Assembly (NCBI GenBank): GCA_000320545.1
Contig: ADNK01001883.1
Coordinates: 1 to 32,500 of the forward strand
Direction: 5' to 3'
Length of the DNA stretch: 32,500 nt
Origin: Bigelowiella natans CCMP2755
Taxonomy: Eukaryota > Cercozoa > Chlorarachniophyceae
Under the pieces are notes generated by a model, which worked only from the letters and a program-made list of their open reading frames with translations, did no database searches and was not told the origin of the DNA. The stretch's first letter is position 1. Every line of letters begins with the position of its first letter. The position numbers and the translations under genes are program-made. This document shows, in pieces, positions 1 through 9,248 of the stretch.

Positions 1-152
1 CTCTAATACATCGAATCTTCTTAGTCGGTGAGTAGTTTATCTATATTATATTGCAATAACTTTGGGAGTACTAATATATCCATGGTAAATATAATTATAT
101 GTATATAATAAGATTTTTTTGGTTTAAATTCTTTCAACATCCATACCCACAG

Positions 153-223
<71 letters not shown>

Positions 224-1056
224 TTTGTGCCTTGACAAGTGCTATCATCATGCACATTTGTAGAATCCCTCGATACGATAAGGATGAAAAGGTGGTACTA
301 CTTCTTCGTTCTTTCATGATCTCCCTTGCCTCATTCCTAGGACAAAGGCTTTTACGTACTATAGATATTGCTATTTGTCTATTTGTGCATAGAAAATGGT
401 ATTATATTATTTAAGCAACTGAAACTCCGTAGTGTTACTGTTTATACTCAGTATCAAGAGCACTATTCATTATCATATTTGGCTTTCATTCCTCGCTGTG
501 CTCCTTATTTGTGCAGGGGGTCGCTTGCTTGTCTTACCAAATGCATCTGCGAGGCCTAAACCAGCCATCCCTAGTAATAGTAGTCATAGTAGCAATAGTA
601 GTAGTGAAAGTGGTAGTACGAGAGAACGAAAGAACGAACTCAATCATATTCACACGCATACAAGAGAGAAAGAGAGACCGGGGGGGCACGGGGGACGGGT
701 AGAGATCTTATTTACATGGTTTTCCTGTGTACATAGGTCGAAAGGGATAGAATTATGAAGAAAACGACCGATAAGTTAGGATGTGTACAATGGAACCCAT
801 TTCCTGGAGACATTAAGTAAAGTGTGCAAACACGCTAATTACCGCACTTCGCATCATACGTTTCTCTTGTGTATCTACATCTATATGTGAAATGAAGCGA
901 TTCGAATACATGCAGGCAGACAAAGATGCCCAACCTCCACTCTCAGCCACACAGGTCGAAGAAATTAATTAAACGTGTAGAAACGGAAGCTATCATCGTT
1001 CTACTCACCACTATCAATTTCTGTTTTCTTCATCACCCCCTTACTCTTCTTTCTAT
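1..1056. other. Non-coding stretch, no gene recognised
   Basis: AT-rich sequence with a compound CA/GA microsatellite near its left end and short purine-rich repeats around 570-690. Short open frames exist on both strands, but none shows a protein family, credible splice borders or biased composition. A cysteine-containing plus-strand frame begins after an AG at 1066; it is treated under the rejected items. Confidence 0.5.
155..215. repeat. Compound (CA)n(GA)n microsatellite
   Basis: An uninterrupted run of CA dinucleotides passes directly into a run of AG dinucleotides. Confidence 0.95.
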
Positions 1057-1518
1057 TCATTTTAGAGCATCGATTTCTCTTGCGGCAAATCGAACACTGC
1101 TTCCGAAATATCTCTCTGCTGTAAAGCAAAAGGTTTCGCTTGTGACAATTGCGCAGGAATGTGTATGAATTTGTCGTCACTTAAATGTGTGTGTGTGTAT
1201 TTATAGGCGGAGATCATGTTCGATGCGGGGGCATTCAAGCATTGGTGGCAATTGCATGTTGATTTTATAAAAAGAATTAGAATTTCAGACACGTGCTGAG
1301 ATCACTGCATTTGTTTGCACAGCATGAGCATTTGAATTCATAGAGAGCGTACTTGATAGGTATTTGAAGCATGGAGCTGAAGAAGAAGATTTTCTGGACG
1401 CATTCGAAAGCGTAGATGGAATCGTATCGGCATACAAGGAGCTTTCCATAAGAACACGATGATCACCTTGCTGTAGAGCTGCGAAAAAGCGATGGATTGA
1501 ATCCTTGTGTCTAGCCAT
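1057..1518 (-). CDS. Doubtful small two-exon gene, unknown product
   Basis: A possible minus-strand gene: exon 1 is 1518..1353, starting at an ATG with the peptide MARHKDSIHRFF. The donor GTACGC is at 1352. Exon 2 is 1118..1057, after a good pyrimidine-rich acceptor (CTTTTGCTTTACAG), and ends ...FAAREIDALK and a TGA. The phases match and give about 75 residues. No family is recognised. The opposite strand also has an open frame here (1328-1462, beginning AFEFIESVLDRYL) that looks equally protein-like, so the strand and even the existence of the gene are uncertain. Confidence 0.25.
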
Positions 1519-2340
1519 TTGGAATGCATTCACATGCCTCTAGCTAGCTAGCTAGCTAGGCCTAGATGCGCATAGTGGAGCTCTTGAAACCTTGCAGATT
1601 AAAATGAACAGGAACATCTAGATGTGCAATTTTTAATCTTCATGTAATGTCTAAATGTGGCCATTAGTTGTGAACTATAGAGCTAGAGCCGCTCTGTCTC
1701 AGTATCGTGCATGATTAGATGGATTCCAGCAATTAACTAAAAGTTTCTGTTGCGAGATTGTTGCCACGCGATCTAGACGATATGAACTAGTGAACTAGCT
1801 GTCTAGCTGCCTAGCTGTGCAGCGTTGTAGACTTATGCAATGATTTTCTAATCATGCATACTGACTCCATGACATTACCACACGACTGGGCGATGTGGCT
1901 ACGCTAGTACGGCATCCTTGCGCTTATTTGTGAGAAGATTTCCAGCGCCGATGTCTAGATACTGTGCTGCCGCTTTTGATAGGCGCAGAGAGGCATGACG
2001 CTCGCGTGTGTGCATACATGCTAATTTTTGCTACGAAACTTTACATTTTGCGATAATAGAATTATTGGATCTTGAAGGCGTGAGCCGCTAATTGAGTCAT
2101 AGGTTCATGCATAGCTCAACAATACAATTACAGTTGCAAATCGAGATCATGTTGTGTAACATAGCTAGGATCTTTGAAAGCATCTCCACAACGTGAACAC
2201 TGAGTTAGAAAAAGAATTCTCACATTAATGCGAAAAAAAAATCATAATTTTTGTGAAAACCAAAACAAATTTTGGGGTGACGCTTTAGAACCAATTTTCA
2301 CTCAAATGTATTCAGAATATAGTTTATGTATGAATGAAAT
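1519..2340. other. Intergenic, no gene recognised
   Basis: No coding signal seen. A run of CTAG tetranucleotides lies at about 1540-1562, and scattered CTAG-rich words continue to about 1830. The right end holds the 3' flank of the minus-strand PLAC8-type gene. Confidence 0.5.
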
Positions 2341-3414
2341 TCATTTTCGTACATCGCAGCATTCGCCTATCTCAGCTGATGAGCCATCAAAACCATAAAA
2401 TTGAATTCGATCCATCTGGGCCAGTGCACATGCAGCACAACAACACACTGTGCAACATTCTGAACAGCCCCCTGGGGGTGCTATGCGGCGTTGGATGGCA
2501 AATTGACGCCTAGGTACAGTGTAAACCACGAAATTATTCCAAAGATTTTTAAATATCAATGAAAAACAATGGGTGTGACCTTGTTTCAATTATGTAGAAG
2601 CATGGAAAAATCAACACAAGGAAGAAGAATCCAATCTCCAGAGGGCCAAAGAGGATATACGTCTAAGAGGTGCAACACCTACCTCATTCTACAAGTCATA
2701 ATTCATGAGAGATATGTGCTTACAAAATTCAACAGCACGTAGAAGATCCCGAATGGGAACATGAGACAGACATTTGGCCAGTAGTTATCCTCCACTCCAC
2801 AGCATCTATGGTATGCTTGCTCAAAAACATACGTGAATCAAAGTTCAAACGTTACCGGGGGTCTTTAATTTCTGCAGCAGCTCGAATCCTAGCTATGACA
2901 AAGCAGGGACAACACCTGAAATTAGCATTCAAATCTGGCTGACTTACCAATATATTAACATTATTTTGCAAATCTTTACAAAATGCATGATTGAAGAATG
3001 ATATTACCATGCCATTAGGCAAGACGGAACACATTTGTCACAACAATTGCACAAACCAGTTGGCCATCTACGCTGAAATCCTAAGGCATGTACACAATGT
3101 GGTAAGGTTTGATGGCATGACCTCAAATTGTTAGTAACTCACCTCCGGTGTTAGAATTCAGTGTTTGCTGCCGGGTGAAAGCATTGTGATGAGGAACGAG
3201 AGTCGATTGGTAATGATTAGGCGCCGGCTGTGACGATTGTTGGGGATATGCCTCAGCAGTGACAACAATGTTAGCTTCAGATTGAGGTTGAGACGCTATG
3301 GGTTGTGCTGCAGCAAATCCTTTGTTCTCACTGCCGGTTAGTAGGGGATAGTCGCCACTCGCTTGCGGTTGAAACCCATGCTGTGTAGCCAAGGGAGGTT
3401 TCTGAATGTCAGAC
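2341..3414 (-). CDS. PLAC8-family cysteine-rich protein (conserved 3' exons)
   Basis: Six exons are supported: 3414..3143, 3080..3008, 2915..2856, 2805..2724, 2662..2580 and 2509..2341 (TGA at 2341). All introns are GT-AG, 50-92 bp, and the phases close. The first exon is Gln/Pro-rich. The next opens with RWPTGLCNCCDKC, followed by CCPCFVIARI, a hydrophobic pair (PNVCLMFPFGIFYVLLNF; FGPLEIGFFFLVLIF) and the second signature ECCTVCCCAACALAQMDRI. The two Cys-rich motifs flanking hydrophobic segments are the hallmark of the PLAC8 family. This family includes plant FW2.2/PCR proteins, which sit in membranes and affect cell size or metal transport. The function here is not predictable beyond family. 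The true start lies upstream, probably in the poly-Gln exon interrupted by the retrotransposon. The exon starting at 3414 has no ATG in frame. Confidence 0.82.
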
Positions 3415-3658
3415 CTACGGTACAGAAAGTTTCACACTCTAGCCTTGATATTTTTTGGCTGACATGGCGGATACATCTCGGGCGGGGAAGGAGCTTTCGT
3501 TGCTCACGAAAGGCGCGTGTGTCAGTTGTCTGTGGCCGGTCGGATATGAAGCAATCATCAGTGATGGCCGAAAAGTTATTCTTTGAAAATGTTGCATGTG
3601 CTACACGCTTTGTTCACGGTTTTTTTTTTGTTTGTGCTGTTGGTTGTGACCATGGAAG

Positions 3659-3724
3659 TTGTTGTTGTTGTTGTTGCTGCTGCCGCTGCTGTTGTTGCTG
3701 TTGTTGCTGTTGCTGTTGCTGTTT

Positions 3725-3769
<45 letters not shown>

Positions 3770-3772
3770 GTT
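3659..3772 (-). repeat. CAA/CAG repeat encoding poly-Gln
   Basis: On the minus strand, CAA codons interspersed with CAG encode three Gln blocks separated by one Lys and one Arg. The other frames give poly-Asn or poly-Thr, and the plus strand gives poly-Val/Leu/Cys. Confidence 0.85.
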
Positions 3773-3854
3773 GCCAAAGCCGGATTTGGAGTGAGAGACA
3801 GAGTTGTTGCAGAACGAAAGCATCTCTTGAAAATGAAGGAATGGGAGAAATGGG

Positions 3855-3858
3855 TCTT
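3855..3858. repeat. Target-site duplication TCTT (left copy)
   Basis: TCTT lies immediately left of the left LTR and is repeated immediately right of the right LTR (9575-9578). A 4-bp duplication is at the short end of the usual 4-6 bp range for Ty3/gypsy elements. Confidence 0.85.
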
Positions 3859-4000
3859 TGTTGCGCGTAAGGTGTTCACAGGCCGAGGCGCTACGTGCAC
3901 AAGTAGGCAGGGGGGGGGAAAGGCACGTTTGCTTCCTTTTGAAGAGTTGTGTTTATTTTTATTAAAGATTATATTTTTATTAAATCGTGCACTGCGTAAT

Positions 4001-4023
4001 CATTCGCGAAGCTTTCGCGAATG
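4001..4023. repeat. LTR hairpin 1, 10-bp stem
   Basis: CATTCGCGAA and TTCGCGAATG pair perfectly around a 3-base loop. The same hairpin is in the other LTR at 9391-9413. Confidence 0.9.
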
Positions 4024-4037
4024 CCGCCGCACGTGGG

Positions 4038-4060
4038 GCAGCACACTTCCGGTGTGCTGC
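4038..4060. repeat. LTR hairpin 2, 9-bp stem
   Basis: GCAGCACAC and GTGTGCTGC pair perfectly around a TTCCG loop. The copy in the other LTR is at 9428-9450. Confidence 0.9.
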
Positions 4061-4127
4061 CATGAGTCCCGCCGGAACCCACGTGCCTATGCTGTATTAA
4101 TATCTACGTTATCTATATTCTATATCC

Positions 4128-4149
4128 GCGACAACCCCTTTGTTGTCGC
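4128..4149. repeat. LTR hairpin 3, 8-bp stem
   Basis: GCGACAAC and GTTGTCGC pair perfectly around a 6-base loop. It lies just upstream (in the transcribed direction) of the TATA-like stretch. The copy in the other LTR is at 9518-9539. Confidence 0.9.
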
Positions 4150-4184
4150 ACGTGACTTGTGCCCGCGTAGTGGTACGCGCTACA

Positions 4185-4194
4185 CCTCCCCCAA
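4185..4194 (-). promoter_or_regulatory. Polypurine tract for plus-strand DNA priming
   Basis: Read on the minus strand, TTGGGGGAGG directly abuts the 3' LTR. This is the position and composition expected of the polypurine tract that primes second-strand synthesis. Confidence 0.8.
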
Positions 4195-4235
4195 GTCACG
4201 TTGCTCCTTCCTTCCTTCCTTATTCCCTTAGACCT

Positions 4236-7200
4236 TCATCGCTTTCGGAACTTCACCAACCACCAGGTAATAGATTCCTCTCTAACCTTATCTCCTTTGT
4301 CGCTTACCCAGAACTCACCTTCGTCCTTAGGTTCGTGTCCATACCAGCCCTCTGCATCAAGGTCCCCCAGGACCTTATACCAGTGCTCAAAGGGTAAGTC
4401 GGGAACAGCTAGGTAGAGTAGCTGATATTTTCCGTCCTTTATTTTCATAGCTACCCTCTCCATATTTCGTAATCCAGGGTAGCCTAGATAGACAATCTTC
4501 ATGCGCCAATCGTCGTTCACCCTGACCTTATTGTTTCCATATTCCACATCGAACTTAGGTCGGGGTCCTAAACAAGGCATTGCTCGCTCCCACACAGTAG
4601 GGTTTACTTTAACATCCTCTAGGAGCTTCTCACCGATATCATAATTCTTTAGGTGACTGATGTGGCGCAAGGTGACCCTGTTCCCATCATAGATGTAGTA
4701 CTGCTTCCTCCCCTTCCTCTCGGTAACCTTTGCAACGCCACCCCAGAAGGGGTCTTGTTTATTTCTCGATCTCAGATTTACCTTGGCCCTAACATACTGT
4801 CCTTCCTTTAGAACTCGGCCATCGTACGGGACCTTCTCGTCTTCGCTCTCGGTATCGTCGTCGTTGTCGTCGCCTTCTTCCCTCTCCTTATCCTTGATAC
4901 CTCCCCCAGACGTGAAGGTGTCGTTTACTAACCCTTGTATCTTGTCTGGTGTGGTGCTATTTATCCTGCTTAGGTTGGCCAAGGTGCGGTGGAGTCGCTC
5001 TACCTTGGAGTTGGACTGGGCATAGTATACAGGTGAGGCATCAATATTAGGGTGTGGTAGCTGTAGAAGAGAGGTCTCATTATCCACATGTAACTTCTTT
5101 GGTATCTTGTTTATGCTAACTTCATCAGGGATAGCCTGGAGCTCAGACTCCCAGGTACGGTAGCAGTTAGTAAGCCTCTGCTTATATAAGCCTTTGTTCT
5201 TCTTAGCAACGTTGACCTTGATAATCTTTTTAACCCAGCACTTTCCAGTGGCCACATCAACGAAGGTAAGGTAGTGATAGCCATCGTACTTATAAACATC
5301 AATTTGCACGATATCTAAGAAGTTCCTTGCTTTGATTTTCTTAGATGCACGGCTCTTGCTGGACTCCTTGGTGGCGACGCCTGCCGCCTTCAAGCTGGAG
5401 CACCTGCAGCCACGCAGGTATGTCCTTATCTCTTTTAGCTTGTAGGGCCAGTAGTAATGGTAGAGTAGAGCAGTGATATGGTTTTCTCCTACGTGTGCAG
5501 GTCCATGGGCGGTAAAGAGAAGGGCTCCCCTGGTCCGCCGTGGCACGTAGGTACGCCTAACATTATTAGTGTATACATATATCCTATCACTAAGTACCTC
5601 ATGCTTGTGTTTGTATTTATCCAGGTGTTCTTGAAGGTGCTGGAGCTCCTCTGGCTCAGGCAGGAAGTCGCCGTCCTCGAAGGTAATCGCGTTAACCATA
5701 GGGGTGACCTGGGTAGGGACTTTCTTTTCGAACAGCCTGCTGAAATAGTCAGCAAGCTGCTTGTCTCCTGGTGCGTAGACCACTGTCCTCTTGTCCCTAA
5801 ACTCTTCCGTGTCCGCCCTCATAGCTGCATACTCATCGTTAGGCGCTTCGAGCTTGCGGTCGATGCCTAGGAGGGGCTTGTGGTCAGTCATTAAGGTGAA
5901 GCTGGGCACCGACAGCAGGTAGTATCTTAGTTTCCTCTGCGCCTCAGTCATGGCTTTATACTCTCCTTTTGTAGGGCTGTACTTGGCCTCAGCTGCTGTG
6001 CAGGCCCTGCCCCACACCCGTATGATCTGCTGGTCTTGGGTAAGTACAGCAGCCATACCTAGCTTAGACCAGTCTGTCCATAGGGTAGCTGGTCTAGTAG
6101 TGTCTAGCTTAGCATTCAATAGGGTGTTGCTGCATAACTTTATTAGGTTATCGAAGTGGGCATCAAGGCCAGCCTTGGCCCACACCTTAGCGAAGCTGAG
6201 GCCTACAGAGTTCTCCTTCCGGTAAGCAGTAGTAAAAGCAGCTGCAGTCCTAGCGTAGGTAGGGGAGAACCTACGTAGTATCCAAGCTGCAGTCTGCAAG
6301 AATGACTTTAACTCCTTTGCATTCTTAGGTTTAGGGGCTTGCTGTAGTGCTGCTACTTTCTCGGGGTTTGGGGTGATGCGGCCTTGCTCCAGGTAATATC
6401 CACACCACTTGATTCTTGTAGCTAGGAATGTACACTTCTGCAGTCTAATAGTAAAACCGAAGTGTGCAAACCTAATAAATATATTTTCCAGGAGGAAGAT
6501 CTGAGCGACGACTGTGTTGGTACATATTATGTCATCATCCACATACACAAACACAAACACCCACAACACAGACGCCATCCCATCATGTGTGTATGCCCTG
6601 TAGTTCTGACTACTGAACGCATCCCCTGATATGCTTAGGCCGTAAGGGAATACGACGAAGTGCCACTTCCTGTGCCTGCTGGAGAACGCGGTAATGGGGC
6701 GGGAGGTTTTGTGGATGGGTGTCTGCATGTATGATTCATTTTTATCTAGGGAAGAGTAGTATTTGTATCCTATGACGTGTTCAATAACGTCATCTATCCT
6801 TGGTGTAGGTGTCTGGATCCTCTTTATTACTCGGTTGTGGCGGATGAAGTTGTGCGCCAGGCGGAAGAAAGGGTAAGTAGGTTTCTTAGCTAGCACATGT
6901 CTCACGTTCCATGGTGAGTTGCTTGGCTCTATCTTCCCTTCCTTTGCCCATTCATTGATGTGCCACTCTATCTTTTCCCAGTCCGCTTCCGGTCGCCTAT
7001 GTTCTGGGTCATTGATGATGCACTCTTCGTATCCCTTCTTTAGCTCGATCTTTACTGGGGTAAGCTTGCTGGAGGGCTTCGTCGTCGGCTTGGTGATGTC
7101 AGAGTACTTCTCGTTTAATATTTTATTAATGTACTTTTTGCCTTTGTCGATATCCCAATCATCAGCTGGGGGGGTCTTGTCCAGTAGCTCCGTTATCTGT

Positions 7201-9209
7201 CGGATGGTCTTGCCGGGGTTCTTCTTCCGTAGCTCGGTAGGTGTAGGTAGCTTGTTGTCCGCTAGGTCCATAAACTCTAACGCATTAACGCTTGACTCAG
7301 AGGTCCACTCGTCAAGCCGTATCATGTTCTGGCTGATGGTCCTGCCTGACTTCTTTGGCAACTTAGCAAAGTATATCTTGTGATTGTAGAATGATATGAT
7401 CCCCCCTAATTTTTCTAGGGCATCCTGTCCGAGGAGTAGTTCCATGGATAAAGTCATGGCTACTCGGGTCTTGATTTGGGTCTCCGCGTCGCTGCCAGGT
7501 ATCTGTAGCTTTAGCATTAGCTCACCGACGGTCTTCATGGAAGAGCTTCCGTCTGCTTGAGCATATTTACGTTCTTTCTTAGTCACTTGATCCAATAGTC
7601 CTAACCTTCTTACTGTGCTTAGGCTTATGAAGGACTTCGGCATGCTGCCACTATCCCAAAGGGCAGGTAGTTTCTTGTAGTCTCCGTAGCTGTCTTTAAC
7701 TTTAACCTTGGTCATAGCAACTTTGATAGTCCTGTTAGCGTCTTCGTCATTAATGTTGCATACTCCTAAGTTCTTTATGTCGTCTAGGGTCATGGGCTTG
7801 TCTTGGTCCTGCGTTGCTGGTACTGCTGTCTTCGTCGGCGCCTGCTTAAGGTGATCTAATATTCCGTTTATCTGCTGCTGTATAGCATTGATACTGTTCT
7901 GCTTTTTGTTCTTATATTTATTGTTCTTCCCGTTGTTGCTGCCTTGCCATTTGCTGTTGTTATATCCTTGTCCTCTGCCTTTCTTTCTCTTTAACTTCTC
8001 GTAGTGTTCGTTGAGCTGCCTGATCGTCATCCTGGGTCGTCCTTCTTTCCTGTCTCTGCAGTCTTTAGCGGTGTGTTTCCCTTTACGTGAGCAGTATCCG
8101 CAACGTCGGTTACCTTCCCTGTCCTTGTACCAGTCTCGCTGCGGCTTAATAGCGTTAATGTTTCCTATGCCAGGTACCTTAGGGCTGGTAAACTTGCGGT
8201 CCTGCTCCTGCTCGCGTAGGGATATAGCCTGCACTGCTGCCTCCATCGTGGTGTAGCCTTTCTCCGTAACGTAAGTGGATTCCTTTATCTTTAACTTGAA
8301 CTCTTCAAACCTTGCCTGATCATCACCTGTGTTGTAATTAAAATCATGTAGTTCGTCGATCATATCCTGGAAGCGCGTGGCAAAGTCTCTAACAGGTTCT
8401 CTCTCATGCTGCATCATTGCTCTGTATTTTCTAATAGCCTGGGGTAGGGAGTTAGCATCCTGTTCATTTACAAAAGCCTTCATTATCGCCTCAACGTCTC
8501 GTAGCCCACTAACTGTAGTGTGTATTTTCTCTAGCTGCCTGATCCGGGTCCTGCCTGTCTCGTAAAGGTCCATGGCTTGCTTTATTATAGCTAGCCATTT
8601 GAGCTTGTCGTTTTCGGTGGGGTTAGGGGTAAAGTCGCAGAGTATACTCCTAGCGTTCTTCCACCACCTCCTTGCCTCACCTCTTTTCCCGTTGTATTTC
8701 GTTATCATAACCGGTGCTGTTTTAACAGACATGAACTGGGTGTTCCGCTGTACCGGCTGCTGCTGCTTGACGGTGCTCTGGGTCGTCCCCCGCGAGGCGC
8801 CCAGACCCCCGTCGTTCCTAAACAAAGCTGCCCACTCTGGAGGTAAGTCTGCTTCGTAATCCATGATGTCCTGCATGATAGCTGCCCAAACATCATGTGT
8901 CTGATACTTGTATTCTATCGATACTTTCAGTTTGGCGTAGTTGCTCGCCCTGGGTCGCAAGGCTCGTAATGCCATTACGACCTTCTTGCTTTCGGCGGCC
9001 ACGTCCTCGTCGTCCGCCTCGTAGAAGTTCTCCAGTGCCTCTGCTGCTGCATCTGCTTTCTTAATCCCGGGTGCTGGTCCCGGCGGTGCCTGTGGAGGTG
9101 TTCCTCCTCCTTCCTTAGCGTCCGTATCGCCCTTCCTTTCCTGTTTCTGCTCGTGCCCTTGCACGGCCTGCGAGCCAAAGTCCTGCTGTTCTTCTAGCTG
9201 CTGTGACAT
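4236..9209 (-). CDS. Gag-Pol polyprotein of the Ty3/gypsy-type element
   Basis: A single intact frame of 1,657 residues from the ATG at 9209 to the TGA at 4236, ending about 50 bp from the 3' LTR. Domains in order: gag region; zinc knuckle CGYCSRKGKHTAKDC at about 370; aspartic protease LWDSGS near 517; reverse transcriptase with FPYGLSISGDAFS and the catalytic YVDDD near 889. RNase H follows (TLWTDWSKLG near 1041, TDHKPLLGI near 1105). Integrase comes next, with a zinc-binding region near 1230-1270 and catalytic acids in IDVY (about 1301), HVDNE (about 1373) and KVERLHRTL (about 1400). A GPY/F-like segment (DPFWGGVAKV ... HISHLKNYD) is followed by about 150 residues I do not recognise. Gag and pol are in one frame, so no frameshift or stop suppression is needed. 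The integrase is atypical: CRC replaces the usual C-x2-C, and the last D-to-E spacing is 27 residues rather than 35. Confidence 0.95.
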   Translation of the reverse strand: MSQQLEEQQDFGSQAVQGHEQKQERKGDTDAKEGGGTPPQAPPGPAPGIKKADAAAEALENFYEADDEDVAAESKKVVMALRALRPRASNYAKLKVSIEYKYQTHDVWAAIMQDIMDYEADLPPEWAALFRNDGGLGASRGTTQSTVKQQQPVQRNTQFMSVKTAPVMITKYNGKRGEARRWWKNARSILCDFTPNPTENDKLKWLAIIKQAMDLYETGRTRIRQLEKIHTTVSGLRDVEAIMKAFVNEQDANSLPQAIRKYRAMMQHEREPVRDFATRFQDMIDELHDFNYNTGDDQARFEEFKLKIKESTYVTEKGYTTMEAAVQAISLREQEQDRKFTSPKVPGIGNINAIKPQRDWYKDREGNRRCGYCSRKGKHTAKDCRDRKEGRPRMTIRQLNEHYEKLKRKKGRGQGYNNSKWQGSNNGKNNKYKNKKQNSINAIQQQINGILDHLKQAPTKTAVPATQDQDKPMTLDDIKNLGVCNINDEDANRTIKVAMTKVKVKDSYGDYKKLPALWDSGSMPKSFISLSTVRRLGLLDQVTKKERKYAQADGSSSMKTVGELMLKLQIPGSDAETQIKTRVAMTLSMELLLGQDALEKLGGIISFYNHKIYFAKLPKKSGRTISQNMIRLDEWTSESSVNALEFMDLADNKLPTPTELRKKNPGKTIRQITELLDKTPPADDWDIDKGKKYINKILNEKYSDITKPTTKPSSKLTPVKIELKKGYEECIINDPEHRRPEADWEKIEWHINEWAKEGKIEPSNSPWNVRHVLAKKPTYPFFRLAHNFIRHNRVIKRIQTPTPRIDDVIEHVIGYKYYSSLDKNESYMQTPIHKTSRPITAFSSRHRKWHFVVFPYGLSISGDAFSSQNYRAYTHDGMASVLWVFVFVYVDDDIICTNTVVAQIFLLENIFIRFAHFGFTIRLQKCTFLATRIKWCGYYLEQGRITPNPEKVAALQQAPKPKNAKELKSFLQTAAWILRRFSPTYARTAAAFTTAYRKENSVGLSFAKVWAKAGLDAHFDNLIKLCSNTLLNAKLDTTRPATLWTDWSKLGMAAVLTQDQQIIRVWGRACTAAEAKYSPTKGEYKAMTEAQRKLRYYLLSVPSFTLMTDHKPLLGIDRKLEAPNDEYAAMRADTEEFRDKRTVVYAPGDKQLADYFSRLFEKKVPTQVTPMVNAITFEDGDFLPEPEELQHLQEHLDKYKHKHEVLSDRIYVYTNNVRRTYVPRRTRGALLFTAHGPAHVGENHITALLYHYYWPYKLKEIRTYLRGCRCSSLKAAGVATKESSKSRASKKIKARNFLDIVQIDVYKYDGYHYLTFVDVATGKCWVKKIIKVNVAKKNKGLYKQRLTNCYRTWESELQAIPDEVSINKIPKKLHVDNETSLLQLPHPNIDASPVYYAQSNSKVERLHRTLANLSRINSTTPDKIQGLVNDTFTSGGGIKDKEREEGDDNDDDTESEDEKVPYDGRVLKEGQYVRAKVNLRSRNKQDPFWGGVAKVTERKGRKQYYIYDGNRVTLRHISHLKNYDIGEKLLEDVKVNPTVWERAMPCLGPRPKFDVEYGNNKVRVNDDWRMKIVYLGYPGLRNMERVAMKIKDGKYQLLYLAVPDLPFEHWYKVLGDLDAEGWYGHEPKDEGEFWVSDKGDKVREESITWWLVKFRKR

Positions 9210-9225
9210 TGTTAGTCAAATCGTT

Positions 9226-9243
9226 TCCCGTGTGTGGAAGCCA
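9226..9243 (-). promoter_or_regulatory. Candidate tRNA primer-binding site
   Basis: Five bases inside the 5' LTR edge the minus strand reads TGGCTTCCACACACGGGA. Its complement ends GGAAGCCA, as a tRNA 3' end would, with CCA and a G discriminator base. Position and TGG start fit a primer site. I cannot name the tRNA. Confidence 0.45.
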
Positions 9244-9248
9244 AAGGT

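Larger units (their letters stand above)
3614..3858 (-). pseudogene. Poly-Gln exon, 3' half, cut by the retrotransposon
   Basis: Open minus-strand frame ending in a TGA at 3614-3616. It contains an ATG at 3823 and two long Gln runs broken by single Lys and Arg. A donor-like GT inside its end (CCATG|GTCACA or AACC|GTGAAC) would join in phase to the PLAC8 exon at 3414 through the acceptor CCGTAG. The same frame continues across the insertion site into 9575-9864 once the element and one copy of TCTT are removed. It is therefore read as the left half of a single exon. The link to the PLAC8 gene is inferred from phase, strand and shared Gln-rich composition; it is not proven. If the ATG at 3823 is a genuine start, a shortened product could still be made. 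Confidence 0.5.
3859..4184 (-). repeat. 3' LTR (left copy), 326 bp
   Basis: On the plus strand it begins TGTTGCGCGTAAG and ends GGTACGCGCTACA, so the termini form a near-perfect 13-bp inverted repeat around TG...CA. In the transcribed direction there is an AT-rich TATA-like stretch (GATATAGAATATAG, about 4110-4126). Three AATAAA polyadenylation-type words follow (complements of 3952-3957, 3958-3963 and 3976-3981). This order is what U3-R needs. Three perfect hairpins lie between the TATA-like and polyadenylation regions or at their edge. Confidence 0.95.

Noticed and set aside
1066-1160. Plus-strand frame with paired cysteines (FACDNCAG), possible zinc-finger exon
   Set aside because: No neighbouring exon joins it in phase without a stop, and the minus strand offers a better acceptor at the same place. 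The cysteine spacing matches no finger I know.
1328-1462. Plus-strand exon-like frame AFEFIESVLDRYL...KELS
   Set aside because: Protein-like, but it needs a poor acceptor directly after a TGA and has no partner exon. It overlaps the minus-strand candidate, so it is left undecided.
3659-4231. Plus-strand frames with poly-Leu, poly-Val or poly-Cys
   Set aside because: They are the antisense and shifted readings of the CAA/CAG tract and of the LTR. No domain, and no credible continuation.
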